Origin: Vibrio tritonius
Lineage (GTDB): Bacteria > Pseudomonadota > Gammaproteobacteria > Enterobacterales > Vibrionaceae
Length of the DNA stretch: 64,000 nucleotides
Assembly: GCF_001547935.1 (NCBI RefSeq)
Contig: NZ_AP014635.1
Location: 1,674,001-1,738,000 of the forward strand
Direction of reading: 5' to 3'
Part shown: positions 18,618 to 26,534 of the stretch, one piece after another
How the letters are laid out: each line of letters opens with the position of its first letter
Numbering within the stretch: the stretch's first letter is position 1
Made by a program: the position numbers and the translations under genes
The notes under the pieces: generated by a model
Seen by the model: only the letters and a program-made list of their open reading frames with translations
The model's database searches: none
Told to the model about the DNA's origin: nothing

Positions 18618-18984
18618 TATTTTAGCATTACTAAAACATAAAGCATAGTTAAAATAAAATCCATTAAATTCAATTGGTTATAATGACATTCATGGCGTAT
18701 CCATTCGATATGCATCTGGTAACTTCCAAATCGTAAATTTTGCTAACTCATCTCCATAACAAAAAGAAAAGAGTAAAAATAACTTTATGTTATTAATAGA
18801 GAACCTCACAAAGACATGGCAAATAGGTCTGGACTTCTTTCATCTTCACCGTTGAAATGTAATTGAGCAAATGCAAACCACAAATGATTGCACTAATCAA
18901 ATTTGGCTAATTTTTTTGCATTTAGAGGTAGGTCAATACTGGTCGACTGTCTTGATCAAGGCTTACCTGATAATATTAACACAG

Positions 18985-19013
18985 CCAAATAACCTCAAGA
19001 TGCTGTGTCAGTG
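18985..19013 (+). repeat. Solo fragment of the MITE-like repeat end
   Basis: CCAAATAACCTCAAGATGC and the following bases match the left terminal repeat of the element at 25710 (CCAAGTAACCTCAAGATGC, then GGTTTCAGCG against TGTGTCAGTG). The rest of the element is absent. Confidence 0.6.
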
Positions 19014-19093
19014 CCACAACCAATTGATCGCATTTCGTTATTTTTGGTCGATGTTTTATGAATCGCTGTAGAATCACTATTAAGGGTTAATGA

Positions 19094-19459
19094 ATGGCTG
19101 CGGAAAAACTCACTAAACAAAGATTGATTCAAATAGTGTTTATGTTGACGATACTGATCATCGCTTTTGTTTGGCGTACAGTAACGTATACCAATGAAAC
19201 GATACTTGATTGCAAGGGCGAAGTAGTGTGTAGCGTCACTGTCTCTTCCCACACATTAACGATTTCCAAAATCGCCATGAGTACTTATGAGATTGATGGA
19301 ATACCTAGTCAATGGGAAATCACCAGTGAAGTTGGTGAACTATCACACTTAGACGGAGGAAAATGGAAATTTGCTCTTGATGTTAGCCAAATGGAACAAA
19401 AGCCGACTATTCTCATTAACGGGAACACCCGTATAAATATGACTAGTGAGCAACAATAA
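19094..19459 (+). CDS. Small single-pass membrane protein, unknown function
   Basis: A 121-residue protein with one N-terminal membrane anchor (about residues 12-28, LIQIVFMLTILIIAFVWRTV) and a periplasmic beta-rich domain with a Cys pair (C40 and C46 in DCKGEVVCSVTV). The pair could form a disulphide. I do not recognise a family beyond its conserved place next to nosP-vpsS, as I remember from V. cholerae. AAGGG precedes the ATG. It lies 73 bp upstream of nosP on the same strand and may share a transcript. Confidence 0.7.
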   Translation: MAAEKLTKQRLIQIVFMLTILIIAFVWRTVTYTNETILDCKGEVVCSVTVSSHTLTISKIAMSTYEIDGIPSQWEITSEVGELSHLDGGKWKFALDVSQMEQKPTILINGNTRINMTSEQQ

Positions 19460-19532
19460 AAGCAAAAATTTGCGAGCAATATTGAATCCTTTACAGTTTT
19501 AGCTTCGTTTCAATTTGGAAATTAGGGTATAA

Positions 19533-20750
19533 ATGCAGCCAAATTCAATACTTAACAAATCGATGCGTTTTCTAACCTCAGTATCTCACGATCTCGATGA
19601 AAGGGTTGCTATTTCTCGTTTGAGCGACCATCTAGCTAAAGCTGATCTTGTATCACTGCTTTGTTACTACACCGAAGATTATGTTCCGGATAAGCTTGTT
19701 AACGAATTGCGAGTCGCTTTCCCTGGCATTCCATTTATTGGCTGTTCTTCCTGCAAAGGTGTTATGACGGAAACAGGTTTTCATTTAGGACCTGTGATCG
19801 CCTTAATGGGGATATATGACAAACACCCATGTGCATACGGCACTGGCCTCATCAATATGGCCTCTTGTGAGGATAAACATCAAATAGCGACAAAAGCAAT
19901 CGAGCAAGCTCTTGCTAGTGCTGATCGTATTGGTGAAGTGCCGAGTTTAGTCGTTCTACATGCGACACCTGGTTACGAAGAATCATTTATCGATGCTATC
20001 GACCAAAAATTTGGAACTCAGGTACCGATTATTGGTGGTAGCGCGGCAGACAATCATATTCAGCAGCAATGGTCTATTATCAGTGACAAAGGTGTCAGTA
20101 ATGATGGCCTAACGATGCAACTTTTCTTTCCCTCTAAACCACTAACCACAGGCTTTAGTGCTGGTTATTCACCAACCGAGTTTGAGGGAACAATTACTAA
20201 ATCGCACAACAGAACGATTTATGAAATAGACGGCAAACCAGCCAAAGATGTCTACCGAAAGTGGATTCAACTGCATGCTGGAGAGAATATTTCTGAGCAA
20301 TATATCTTCGACCATATCGCTCGCTTTCCTATTGGTCGTATTGCAGGAACCATCTATGAACAACCTTATTATAAATTGACTCACCCTCTGCAGCTAACGC
20401 CAGAAGGGGGGTTAGAATTGTTCGCTAATGTTGCGGATAACGAATCAATATGTTTAATGACCGGCTCTTTAGACCAGCTCATCTCTCGAGCGTCTCGCGT
20501 TATAAAAGAAGCAAATACGAAAAACTATCATGAATCTTTGGTCTTAGGCGCAATCATTATCCACTGTGGTGGCTCAATGCTACGCTTAGGAGCAGAAATT
20601 GAGAAAGTATATGCCAAGTTACTTTCTCAAATGAATGGACAACCGTTTATTTGTCCTTTTACTTTTGGCGAACAAGGACGATTCATTTGTGGCGAGAATG
20701 CCCACGGCAATCTGATGATTTCATCAGTAATATTTTATGAATCAGAGTAA
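19533..20750 (+). CDS. nosP: FIST-domain nitric-oxide sensor NosP
   Basis: A 405-residue soluble sensor made of a FIST N domain (about 30-225, with PFIGCSSCKGVM and VPIIGGSAADNH) and a FIST C domain (about 235-390, with FSAGYSPTEFEGTITKSHNRTIYEIDGKPA). In V. cholerae the orthologue next to the hybrid kinase VpsS has been described as a haem-containing nitric-oxide sensor that modulates the kinase. That function is inferred here from the FIST architecture plus the adjacent vpsS-like kinase. The stop is 10 bp before the kinase start, so the pair is one operon. Confidence 0.82.
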   Translation: MQPNSILNKSMRFLTSVSHDLDERVAISRLSDHLAKADLVSLLCYYTEDYVPDKLVNELRVAFPGIPFIGCSSCKGVMTETGFHLGPVIALMGIYDKHPCAYGTGLINMASCEDKHQIATKAIEQALASADRIGEVPSLVVLHATPGYEESFIDAIDQKFGTQVPIIGGSAADNHIQQQWSIISDKGVSNDGLTMQLFFPSKPLTTGFSAGYSPTEFEGTITKSHNRTIYEIDGKPAKDVYRKWIQLHAGENISEQYIFDHIARFPIGRIAGTIYEQPYYKLTHPLQLTPEGGLELFANVADNESICLMTGSLDQLISRASRVIKEANTKNYHESLVLGAIIIHCGGSMLRLGAEIEKVYAKLLSQMNGQPFICPFTFGEQGRFICGENAHGNLMISSVIFYESE

Positions 20751-20760
20751 TTAGCGGGTT

Positions 20761-22494
20761 ATGAACTCAGATAAAGCAGAGCTATTAAATGAAACCTTAC
20801 TTGAGTTAGAGCGCAGTAAGGAACGCGAACAACGCTTAGCAGAAGAAAACCGAGTAATTCTTGCGGCGTTGTCTGCACTCAGTAATGCCGACAATAAGTA
20901 CAAAATATTCGACGAGTTAAAAAAAGTACTGAGTCGCTATATCGAGTTTGATGATTTTATTGTTATCTCCAAGAGCAAACATCATTCCTCTTTCTATACC
21001 TTTTTGACGTCTAACGTGGCGTTTCAAGGTAAGCAATGGCAGCACACCGATAAATTTCAACGTGTATTAGACGGTGAAGGGATCATTTTGTTTGACCCCT
21101 GTGAACAGGATGAATTCCGTCACCTTAGTCGACCATTACAAATTCAAATTGGTACGGCCCTAATGACGGGGATTCGTGCTGAAGCCAGTGATTCAGTACT
21201 GCTGTTGATAGGAAGAAGGAAAGGGCAGTTTAGTCTGGAAACAAAAGCGACCCTGTTACGTTTTCGCCCTCTATTAGAACGTGCCATTAGTGATATCGAA
21301 TATAAAGAAGAATTACAGCAACTGGTTAATATAAAAACCCGTGAGTTGTCGATCGCACAGAGACAAGCCGAGCAAGCTAACCAATCCAAATCGCAATTTT
21401 TGGCCATGATGAGCCATGAACTCCGCACTCCATTGAACGCGGTGTTAGGTTTTATTGATGTGCTTCGCCAAGAAAGTAATCAAGAGCAATGTAAACTGCT
21501 TGAGCAAATGGAAAGCTCTGCAGAGTTATTGTTGGTGATCATTAATGATATTTTGGATTTGACTCGGATTGAGTCTGGGCACTTTATGTTACAGTGTAAC
21601 TGGATTAGTTTGGAGAAAAAACTAAGCCATTCATTGATGTACCATAGCCAGTTAGCTAAAGAAAAGGGCATCGATTTCACCGTGAATCAGTCACTGTGTT
21701 CGTCTTGTCTCTACTGGCTTGATCCAACGCGTTTAACCCAGATTTTGTTTAATGTTGTGGGTAACGCTATTAAGTTTACCAAGCAAGGCGCTGTTAATGT
21801 TGATTTGATTACCGACGAAAGTTGGTTGACTATTGTGGTTAGTGATACGGGTATCGGCATGGACGATGCGCGCATTGAACAACTATTTTCTCCATTTATC
21901 CAAGCTGATAACTCCATTACAAGAACCTATGGTGGTACAGGCCTTGGTTTAACGATTACCAAACATCTTGTTGAGCTAATGAAAGGCAAGATTGAGGTAA
22001 AAAGCCAGCTAAATGTGGGCAGCTCTTTTACAATTCGCTTGCCACTGAGATCTAAGCAAAGCGCAGAAAAAACGGAAGCGGAACCAGAAGTTAAAGCGTC
22101 TCAAAGCGAGATAGCAGAACCAATCCTGTCTAATAACCACATATTGGTTGTTGAAGACACCAAAACAAATCAAATGGTTATTAAACTTATCCTAAATCGT
22201 CTCGGATATAATGTTTCGTTAGCCGATAACGGTCAAGATGCCGTTGATTTGCTAACATCCGATGATCAATTTGACTTGGTTTTTATGGATGTTTCAATGC
22301 CAATTCTCGATGGTATTCAAGCCACTCAGCAGATCAGAAATAAAGGATTAAAGATTCCCATCATTGCCTTAACCGCACACACAATGATGGAAGATAAAAC
22401 TCAATGCATTAACGCAGGTATGGATGACTTCATTATGAAGCCAATCCGCACTAAAGATCTTTCCCATGTGCTCGCCAAATACATAGTTCGCTAA
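20761..22494 (+). CDS. vpsS: Cytoplasmic hybrid sensor kinase VpsS
   Basis: A 577-residue hybrid histidine kinase without membrane segments. It has an N-terminal coiled coil (about 3-40), a GAF-like region (about 45-185), a HisKA domain with the phosphorylated His in MMSHELRTPLNAVLG (about 218-232), and a HATPase with N-box NVVGNAIKFTKQG, G1 DTGIGMD and G2 GGTGLGLTI. A C-terminal receiver carries the phospho-Asp in LVFMDVSMP and Lys in FIMKPI. VpsS of V. cholerae feeds the LuxU-LuxO quorum phosphorelay and promotes biofilm genes, and its partner NosP is the gene just upstream. The lack of membrane segments fits control by a soluble partner. A hairpin and the dif site follow. Confidence 0.85.
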   Translation: MNSDKAELLNETLLELERSKEREQRLAEENRVILAALSALSNADNKYKIFDELKKVLSRYIEFDDFIVISKSKHHSSFYTFLTSNVAFQGKQWQHTDKFQRVLDGEGIILFDPCEQDEFRHLSRPLQIQIGTALMTGIRAEASDSVLLLIGRRKGQFSLETKATLLRFRPLLERAISDIEYKEELQQLVNIKTRELSIAQRQAEQANQSKSQFLAMMSHELRTPLNAVLGFIDVLRQESNQEQCKLLEQMESSAELLLVIINDILDLTRIESGHFMLQCNWISLEKKLSHSLMYHSQLAKEKGIDFTVNQSLCSSCLYWLDPTRLTQILFNVVGNAIKFTKQGAVNVDLITDESWLTIVVSDTGIGMDDARIEQLFSPFIQADNSITRTYGGTGLGLTITKHLVELMKGKIEVKSQLNVGSSFTIRLPLRSKQSAEKTEAEPEVKASQSEIAEPILSNNHILVVEDTKTNQMVIKLILNRLGYNVSLADNGQDAVDLLTSDDQFDLVFMDVSMPILDGIQATQQIRNKGLKIPIIALTAHTMMEDKTQCINAGMDDFIMKPIRTKDLSHVLAKYIVR

Positions 22495-22523
22495 CACATC
22501 AAACACAGTTACGAGTCATTGGT

Positions 22524-22570
22524 CCTAATAATCATATTTTTAATCGAAGATGATAAATATGATTATTAGG
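22524..22570. repeat. Long perfect AT-rich inverted repeat after vpsS
   Basis: 16-bp perfect arms (CCTAATAATCATATTT at 22524-22539 and its complement at 22555-22570) around a 15-base spacer, 30 bp past the vpsS stop. It has no T-run, so it may be an RNA 3'-end stabiliser or a protein site rather than a terminator. Confidence 0.8.
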
Positions 22571-22610
22571 TATTTTATGGTAAATACGATTATGTTCAAT
22601 AAAGACCACT

Positions 22611-22649
22611 AGACCAGCCCAAAGAGGGTTATCTAAGGGCTAGTCTTTG
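22611..22649 (+). terminator. Terminator-like hairpin after vpsS
   Basis: AGACCAGCCC / GGGCTAGTCT stem (9 of 10 pairs) followed by TTTGT, the probable end of the nosP-vpsS transcript. Confidence 0.5.
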
Positions 22650-22663
22650 TCTTCTTATACCTT

Positions 22664-22691
22664 ATTTAACATAATATACATAATACGCACT
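22664..22691 (-). other. dif site (XerCD chromosome-dimer resolution)
   Basis: A 28-bp match to the gammaproteobacterial dif site. On the minus strand it reads the XerC arm AGTGCGTATTA, a 6-bp centre TGTATA and the XerD arm TTATGTTAAAT. E. coli dif has GGTGCGCATAA, TGTATA and TTATGTTAAAT, so 25 of 28 bases agree, including the whole centre and XerD arm. FtsK activates XerD here to resolve chromosome dimers. Its position among five matS sites supports the call. Confidence 0.92.
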
Positions 22692-23985
22692 AAGGTGTTA
22701 GGATTTAACATGGCTTTTTAAGCACTTAAATCGGTTCGATTTTACGTTCATCACACGCAAATCATTCAGTTTAAACATCGTCTTTGCTATCTAACAACAA
22801 CTATTACCATTCACTAGAATAAGTTCTAACATCTCGCTATCGACCAAATCATTATGACGATTACCACAGAACTTACACTGGTAGCTGATGTTCAATTTTG
22901 CAATGGTTAACTAAATAATCTATTCCTTCATATCACAGCAGACTTTAATCATTGATGCTTACTAATGATGATGTTGAACACAATACATGTCAGATCTTAT
23001 ATCGTAATTGCTTGAATGCACGCCATGTATTCACTTTGCCTACCGAATAGCCTTTGCTTGTGATTGAAGTTGAAACTTCATCAGTTAGGAATTTGCAACC
23101 AATGACGGTCTCTGGTGTTTTAATCTCTCTGTAAGAATGTGTTAGTCACTTTCTCGATTGGAGATAATCTCATTGCATACTTCATACAAACGTCAAACAC
23201 TCATTAAAAGTGACACTGTCATGATTTAATCATATTCATTTCATAATCACTGTACTTATGTGTCTTAGTGGCAAACTTACTTTCACAGTTCGTCGCTCGA
23301 TATAAAGTACAATTGCATTGGCAAATATGTTCAACGTCTCCGAGCTGTTCGCTGACTGTGAGGACATGTGGTGATTTACGATGTTGAGCAACCAACACTT
23401 GAATGGTCCGGTGTCGTACTAATAACCCAGATGATCTTGAAAGCTATCTAGATATGAGTGTTAACCAGTAGTTAATTAATCTCCAATAGGTATCACACAT
23501 CGCTTTGTGTGACATTGTCACTTTCATCACGTAAAATAACTAACATCCCAACTTATTGATTAATAGATATTATTTTTCTTTTTAAGCACAAAACACCCTA
23601 CTTAATTAGTTGCATCACAAAAGGCCCGCTTTTAGCACTCTCTGCTGCCATGCTAATCAACCTACCTATAGGTTAAACCTTTCACTTGTTACCTGATATA
23701 TAGGTATTTCCATTAGTAACTAGTGACAGTGGTTGTATTCATGTGATAACCGTTTGCCATTTAACAATATGTCTTTGTATGTGTGGCAAAACGTAGGCTT
23801 TTGCTATGGCCTGCCTATCGTTTCTAGAATTCACTAAAGGCTACCGCACAAAATGGCTAATATTTATTTAGCTAGTAAGCACCTTCCACTAAATCCATAC
23901 AGGTTAAGTAATGATGTAAAGGATAGAAAATCGTGAAGAAGATACGGGGAGAGTTAACCAGCTCTAACCATCCGTTAGTTGCTGG
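22692..23985. pseudogene. Gene-free, decayed tract next to dif
   Basis: About 1.3 kb (with the 170 bp before dif, 1.5 kb) that holds no open frame over 60 codons. On the minus strand short open stretches remain, e.g. around 23090-22975 (PETVIGCKFLTDEVSTS, then GKVNTWRAFKQLRYK) and around 23400-23230 (VLVAQHRKSPHVLTVSEQ, then CNCTLYRATNCESKFATKT). They are interrupted by stops and frameshifts, which suggests one or more broken genes. I cannot name the family. It also contains an exact matS site. Confidence 0.4.
23509..23521. other. matS site, exact match
   Basis: GTGACATTGTCAC, identical to the sites at 2852 and 52747, about 0.8 kb from dif. A one-mismatch version (GTGACACTGTCAT) lies at 23210-23222. 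Confidence 0.88.
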
Positions 23986-23990
23986 AATAA

Positions 23991-24019
23991 AAAAAGAGCC
24001 CAACAATTGGGCCCTTTTT
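23991..24019 (-). terminator. Terminator downstream of the coiled-coil gene
   Basis: GCCCAA-CAA-TTGGGC hairpin with A-run before and T-run after, 37 bp past the end of the minus-strand gene. It could work in both directions. Confidence 0.7.
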
Positions 24020-24055
24020 CAATCACTTAGGCGTAATTAATTGTAAAAGAAAAAA

Positions 24056-24502
24056 TTATTTAACTTGGATGATTTTTTGCAGAAGTTCATTAAATTTGGC
24101 TTCTGTTAGGGGTTCCTGTTTGTGAGAGCCTGATTCCCAGGTGCATCCGGCGTCATTTAAAACAAATGAAAAACTTGGGGTATTGTTTGCACCACGAAGT
24201 TCCATTTTTTCGCGACTTGCAGAACCTTCAACTACGATGCCCTTTGGTGTAAGGAATGCGGTGTGTTTACCCGCAGTGAACTCTAAGGCATTTAGGTGAT
24301 AAAGCTCTGATTCAGAATCGTGGAGTGTTTCCTGGATTTGATTTAATTTAACTTTATTGCTTTGAACTAATGGATTGACCCATTGTTTGACTTGAGCGTA
24401 GAACTTTTCAACATGCTGTGTGTATTCATCAGTTTGCGCTTTAGCTGTTTCTATATTTTTTTGGATTTTTTTCTCAATATTTCCAAGATCATGAAAACTC
24501 AT
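24056..24502 (-). CDS. Orphan coiled-coil protein, unknown function
   Basis: A 148-residue soluble protein with a strong AAGGAG ribosome-binding site 7 bp before the ATG, so it is very likely translated. Residues 1 to about 70 are predicted helical/coiled-coil (IEKKIQKNIETAKAQTDEYTQHVEKFYAQV). The C-terminal half is beta-rich (KHTAFLTPKGIVVEGSAS, FSFVLNDAGCTWESG). I do not recognise the family. It sits alone in the gene-poor tract near dif, with its own terminator, so it may be accessory DNA. No signal peptide or membrane segment is visible. Confidence 0.65.
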   Translation of the reverse strand: MSFHDLGNIEKKIQKNIETAKAQTDEYTQHVEKFYAQVKQWVNPLVQSNKVKLNQIQETLHDSESELYHLNALEFTAGKHTAFLTPKGIVVEGSASREKMELRGANNTPSFSFVLNDAGCTWESGSHKQEPLTEAKFNELLQKIIQVK

Positions 24503-25103
24503 TTGAGGCTCCTTTGTTAACTAAGAAACTGATTCGATTGTAGTCCTTTTAAATACAGATGGTTATCCCCTACTCAATCGGCTTATCACTATTGACACTA
24601 AACATATTTAATCGATACTTTTGGACGTAAAATACGATTTCAAACTGGGTGTAAGCATAAGGTGCCTATTCTAGAACACGTATTCGTATGTTTATTGAAG
24701 GTTGAGCAGACTTTTTTGTTGAATGCAGCAAAATAAAAAATAACCCGCCGAAGCGGGTTGAGCAGTTATGCACTGAAAAAGGATATCAGACAACGTAGAT
24801 GCTTTGTCTTCACCAACCAATCTAATGGAGTTATTAACACATGCCCAACATAGTTCTCTCTTTTTTCGAGTCATTTCGCGTTTCTGCTGGTAACAAAATG
24901 TCGAAATATCATGATAGGTTGATAGCGCCGAGAGTTATGAAAAAACTCCCCATTATAGGTAATTCGCCTAATAGACTCCTTTGAATCAGATTCATGAGTG
25001 GTATAGTAAAAAGCAATGTACAACTCATTGTATATTGGCCATTTTTGATGTCTGAACACCAAAAATCGACCTAGACACCTCAATCATTAGGGCAATTAAT
25101 CTC
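24503..25103. other. Intergenic region with an orphan hairpin
   Basis: About 600 bp. It holds a terminator-like hairpin (24742-24759, AACCCGC-CGAA-GCGGGTT) preceded by an A-run, so it would end a minus-strand transcript. The only minus-strand frames here (60 and 70 codons) have unconvincing composition, and I did not call them. A small RNA is possible. Confidence 0.35.
24735..24759 (-). terminator. Orphan terminator-like hairpin
   Basis: 7-bp GC-rich stem with a stable CGAA tetraloop followed on the minus strand by ATTTTTTATTTT. No confident upstream gene. Confidence 0.55.
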
Positions 25104-25442
25104 ATGAAAAAAGTCTTGGAAGAAAAAACTAAACTGTCAGATGGCACTGAACGTTACACTTATACCGATGGTCAGAGTTACCTATTGCACCCAGATGGAT
25201 CTTCAGAAAACATTACACCGCTCAAATCTATCGAACTGCAAAATGGAGTAACAGCAACATCTGACAATAAAGGTCGAGAATCCACAGTAACAACCCGCTT
25301 AGGTTCATTAAGAATTCGTAAAATAACCCTGTCAAACGGAGGTTCCGCAACGATAAAAGTACGAAAAAACGGAACCATTAAAGAGTGGCAAACAGATCAC
25401 GTACAAGCGTTAGCTAAAAATGGCTGCCTATTTTTAGGTTAA
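25104..25442 (+). CDS. Hypothetical protein
   Basis: A 112-residue basic, Thr- and Gly-rich protein with alternating beta-strand character (SDGTERYTYTDGQSYLLHPDG, then LSNGGSATIKVRKNG). It has no membrane segment or signal peptide. No family recognised. The ribosome-binding site is weak (AGGGC about 12 bp before the ATG), but the gene is followed at once by a very strong terminator on the same strand, which supports a real transcript. It lies between the dif-side decayed tract and the MITE-like element. Confidence 0.5.
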   Translation: MKKVLEEKTKLSDGTERYTYTDGQSYLLHPDGSSENITPLKSIELQNGVTATSDNKGRESTVTTRLGSLRIRKITLSNGGSATIKVRKNGTIKEWQTDHVQALAKNGCLFLG

Positions 25443-25480
25443 CGGATTCGATTACGGTTTCATTACCGAACAATTGTTTA

Positions 25481-25530
25481 GCAAAAAAGCAAATACTGTA
25501 CATATAGACAGTGTTTGCTTTTTTGCTTAT
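25481..25530 (+). terminator. Strong terminator after the hypothetical gene
   Basis: 19-bp arms (GCAAAAAAGCAAATACTGT against ACAGTGTTTGCTTTTTTGC, one G-T pair) around an 8-base loop, with a T-run inside the 3' arm. Confidence 0.85.
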
Positions 25531-25709
25531 TTATTATCCTGATATTGAGCAATTACCACACAAAACCTCTATAAATTGTTACGTCAAACCTAAAATCAAT
25601 ATTAAACAATGCTGTACATAAATACAGTATTTAAAAATAAACATCCATTACGGTATTGGTTATTTGATCTAAAATGCATATGAAACGACATCGTGAGCTT
25701 ATTTGGATA

Positions 25710-25975
25710 TATACCCAAGTAACCTCAAGATGCGGTTTCAGCGAGGATGTATTCGCTTATAGGCAAGGCACCGATTTGAATACCTAGTTATTCTACGTAG
25801 AAAATCGGTAACGCAGCATAGGAGCGAATACAACTCGCCCCTTGGGAGCTCATCAACAAGGCCATTTCTGCGCCCAATGACGTTGAAAGGGAATGACCAT
25901 TCCTGCCGTCATTGAGCTTGACCTGTGCTCGTTGATGAAGCTCTGAAGTCTGCATCTTGAGGTCATTTGGGTATA
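25710..25975. mobile_element. MITE-like element with 24-bp terminal inverted repeats
   Basis: A 266-bp non-coding element. Its ends, TATACCCAAGTAACCTCAAG at 25710 and the complement of TATACCCAAATGACCTCAAG ending at 25975, match at 22 of 24 positions. Inside are two nested inverted-repeat blocks. The first is GTATTCGC (25749) with GCGAATAC (25824) enclosing CCGATTT/AAATCGG. The second is GAGCTCATCAAC (25846) with GTTGATGAAGCTC (25931) enclosing CAATGACG/CGTCATTG. It could fold into two long cruciform arms. A solo end occurs at 18985. Ends beginning TA may reflect TA target choice, but I see no clear target duplication beyond that. Confidence 0.75.
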
Positions 25976-26067
25976 CAATGAGAAACAAAATAGCCCCAAT
26001 AGGGGCTTATTGATGGTTGATAAAAGAAAATAATAAAATGGTTTATCCCAAATCTGCTTCACGCTCT

Positions 26068-26274
26068 CTAATCTATATGGCATGTTTCGCAGCAATAGTG
26101 GCAAGCTCTACAACGATGATGGAGCCTAGATGCCTTTTCTAAAGCGTTCTGAACCGAACTAAAGTTGCCTAAATAGGTTCTTTCACTAGGCAAAGGCATA
26201 TGGGTACAACCATCTTCATGAACATGGTATTCACCATTGGTTTGGGCATTTTTATCCAGATAATATACAGGCAT
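26068..26274 (-). CDS. Small Cys/His-rich protein, unknown function
   Basis: A 68-residue protein, MPVYYLDKNAQTNGEYHVH at the start and HRCRACHYCCETCH at the end. The C-terminal cluster of four or five Cys and several His suggests metal binding. I recall a widespread marine-bacterial family with the pattern YYLDKNAQxNGxHxVH...GCxxMP...YLGxF, but not its function. Start chosen at the ATG with AAGGTG 6 bp upstream; a GTG three codons earlier is the alternative. Confidence 0.75.
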   Translation of the reverse strand: MPVYYLDKNAQTNGEYHVHEDGCTHMPLPSERTYLGNFSSVQNALEKASRLHHRCRACHYCCETCHID

Positions 26275-26501
26275 ATTGTTCACCTTATTGGTTTCTCATA
26301 CCACTTAAAACGTTAGTCGTTTATCCCGTCATTTAGGGTGATTTAGTTTCCAATATTGGTTGTTAGCAATGTGATGCCCCGCTCGAATTTAAAAAGTAAG
26401 TAGGTATTAGAGGATTTGACTGAATTTTTATGTACAGGTTCGATGAAGCAAAAGAATATTTCTATGAAATTAAATATAGTTATAGTGCATTAGGTATGTA
26501 C

Positions 26502-26529
26502 AAAAAAGCCTTACTTTAAAGCAAGGCTT
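26502..26529 (-). terminator. Terminator after the matP-DUF3634 unit
   Basis: 9-bp stem (AAGCCTTGC / GTAAGGCTT on the minus strand, one G-T pair) with a T-run, 6 bp past the DUF3634 stop. Confidence 0.7.
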
Positions 26530-26534
26530 GAACA

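Larger units (their letters stand above)
18588..19093. other. Intergenic region between fnr and the membrane-protein gene
   Basis: About 500 bp, AT-rich, between divergent genes. It holds the FNR box at its left end and a 29-bp fragment related to the end of the MITE-like repeat (18985-19013). I see no open frame worth calling. Confidence 0.45.
25443..26067. other. Intergenic region holding a terminator and a MITE-like element
   Basis: Between the hypothetical gene and the small Cys/His-rich gene there is only the terminator at 25481-25530 and the repeat element at 25710-25975. Frames inside the repeat are by-products of its inverted repeats. Confidence 0.5.

Noticed and set aside
24692..25083. 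Minus-strand frames of 60 and 70 codons near the orphan hairpin
   Set aside because: No ribosome-binding site, odd composition, and the first would run through the terminator.
25788..26104. Minus-strand frames over the MITE-like element
   Set aside because: They arise from the inverted repeats of the element and have no coding signature.
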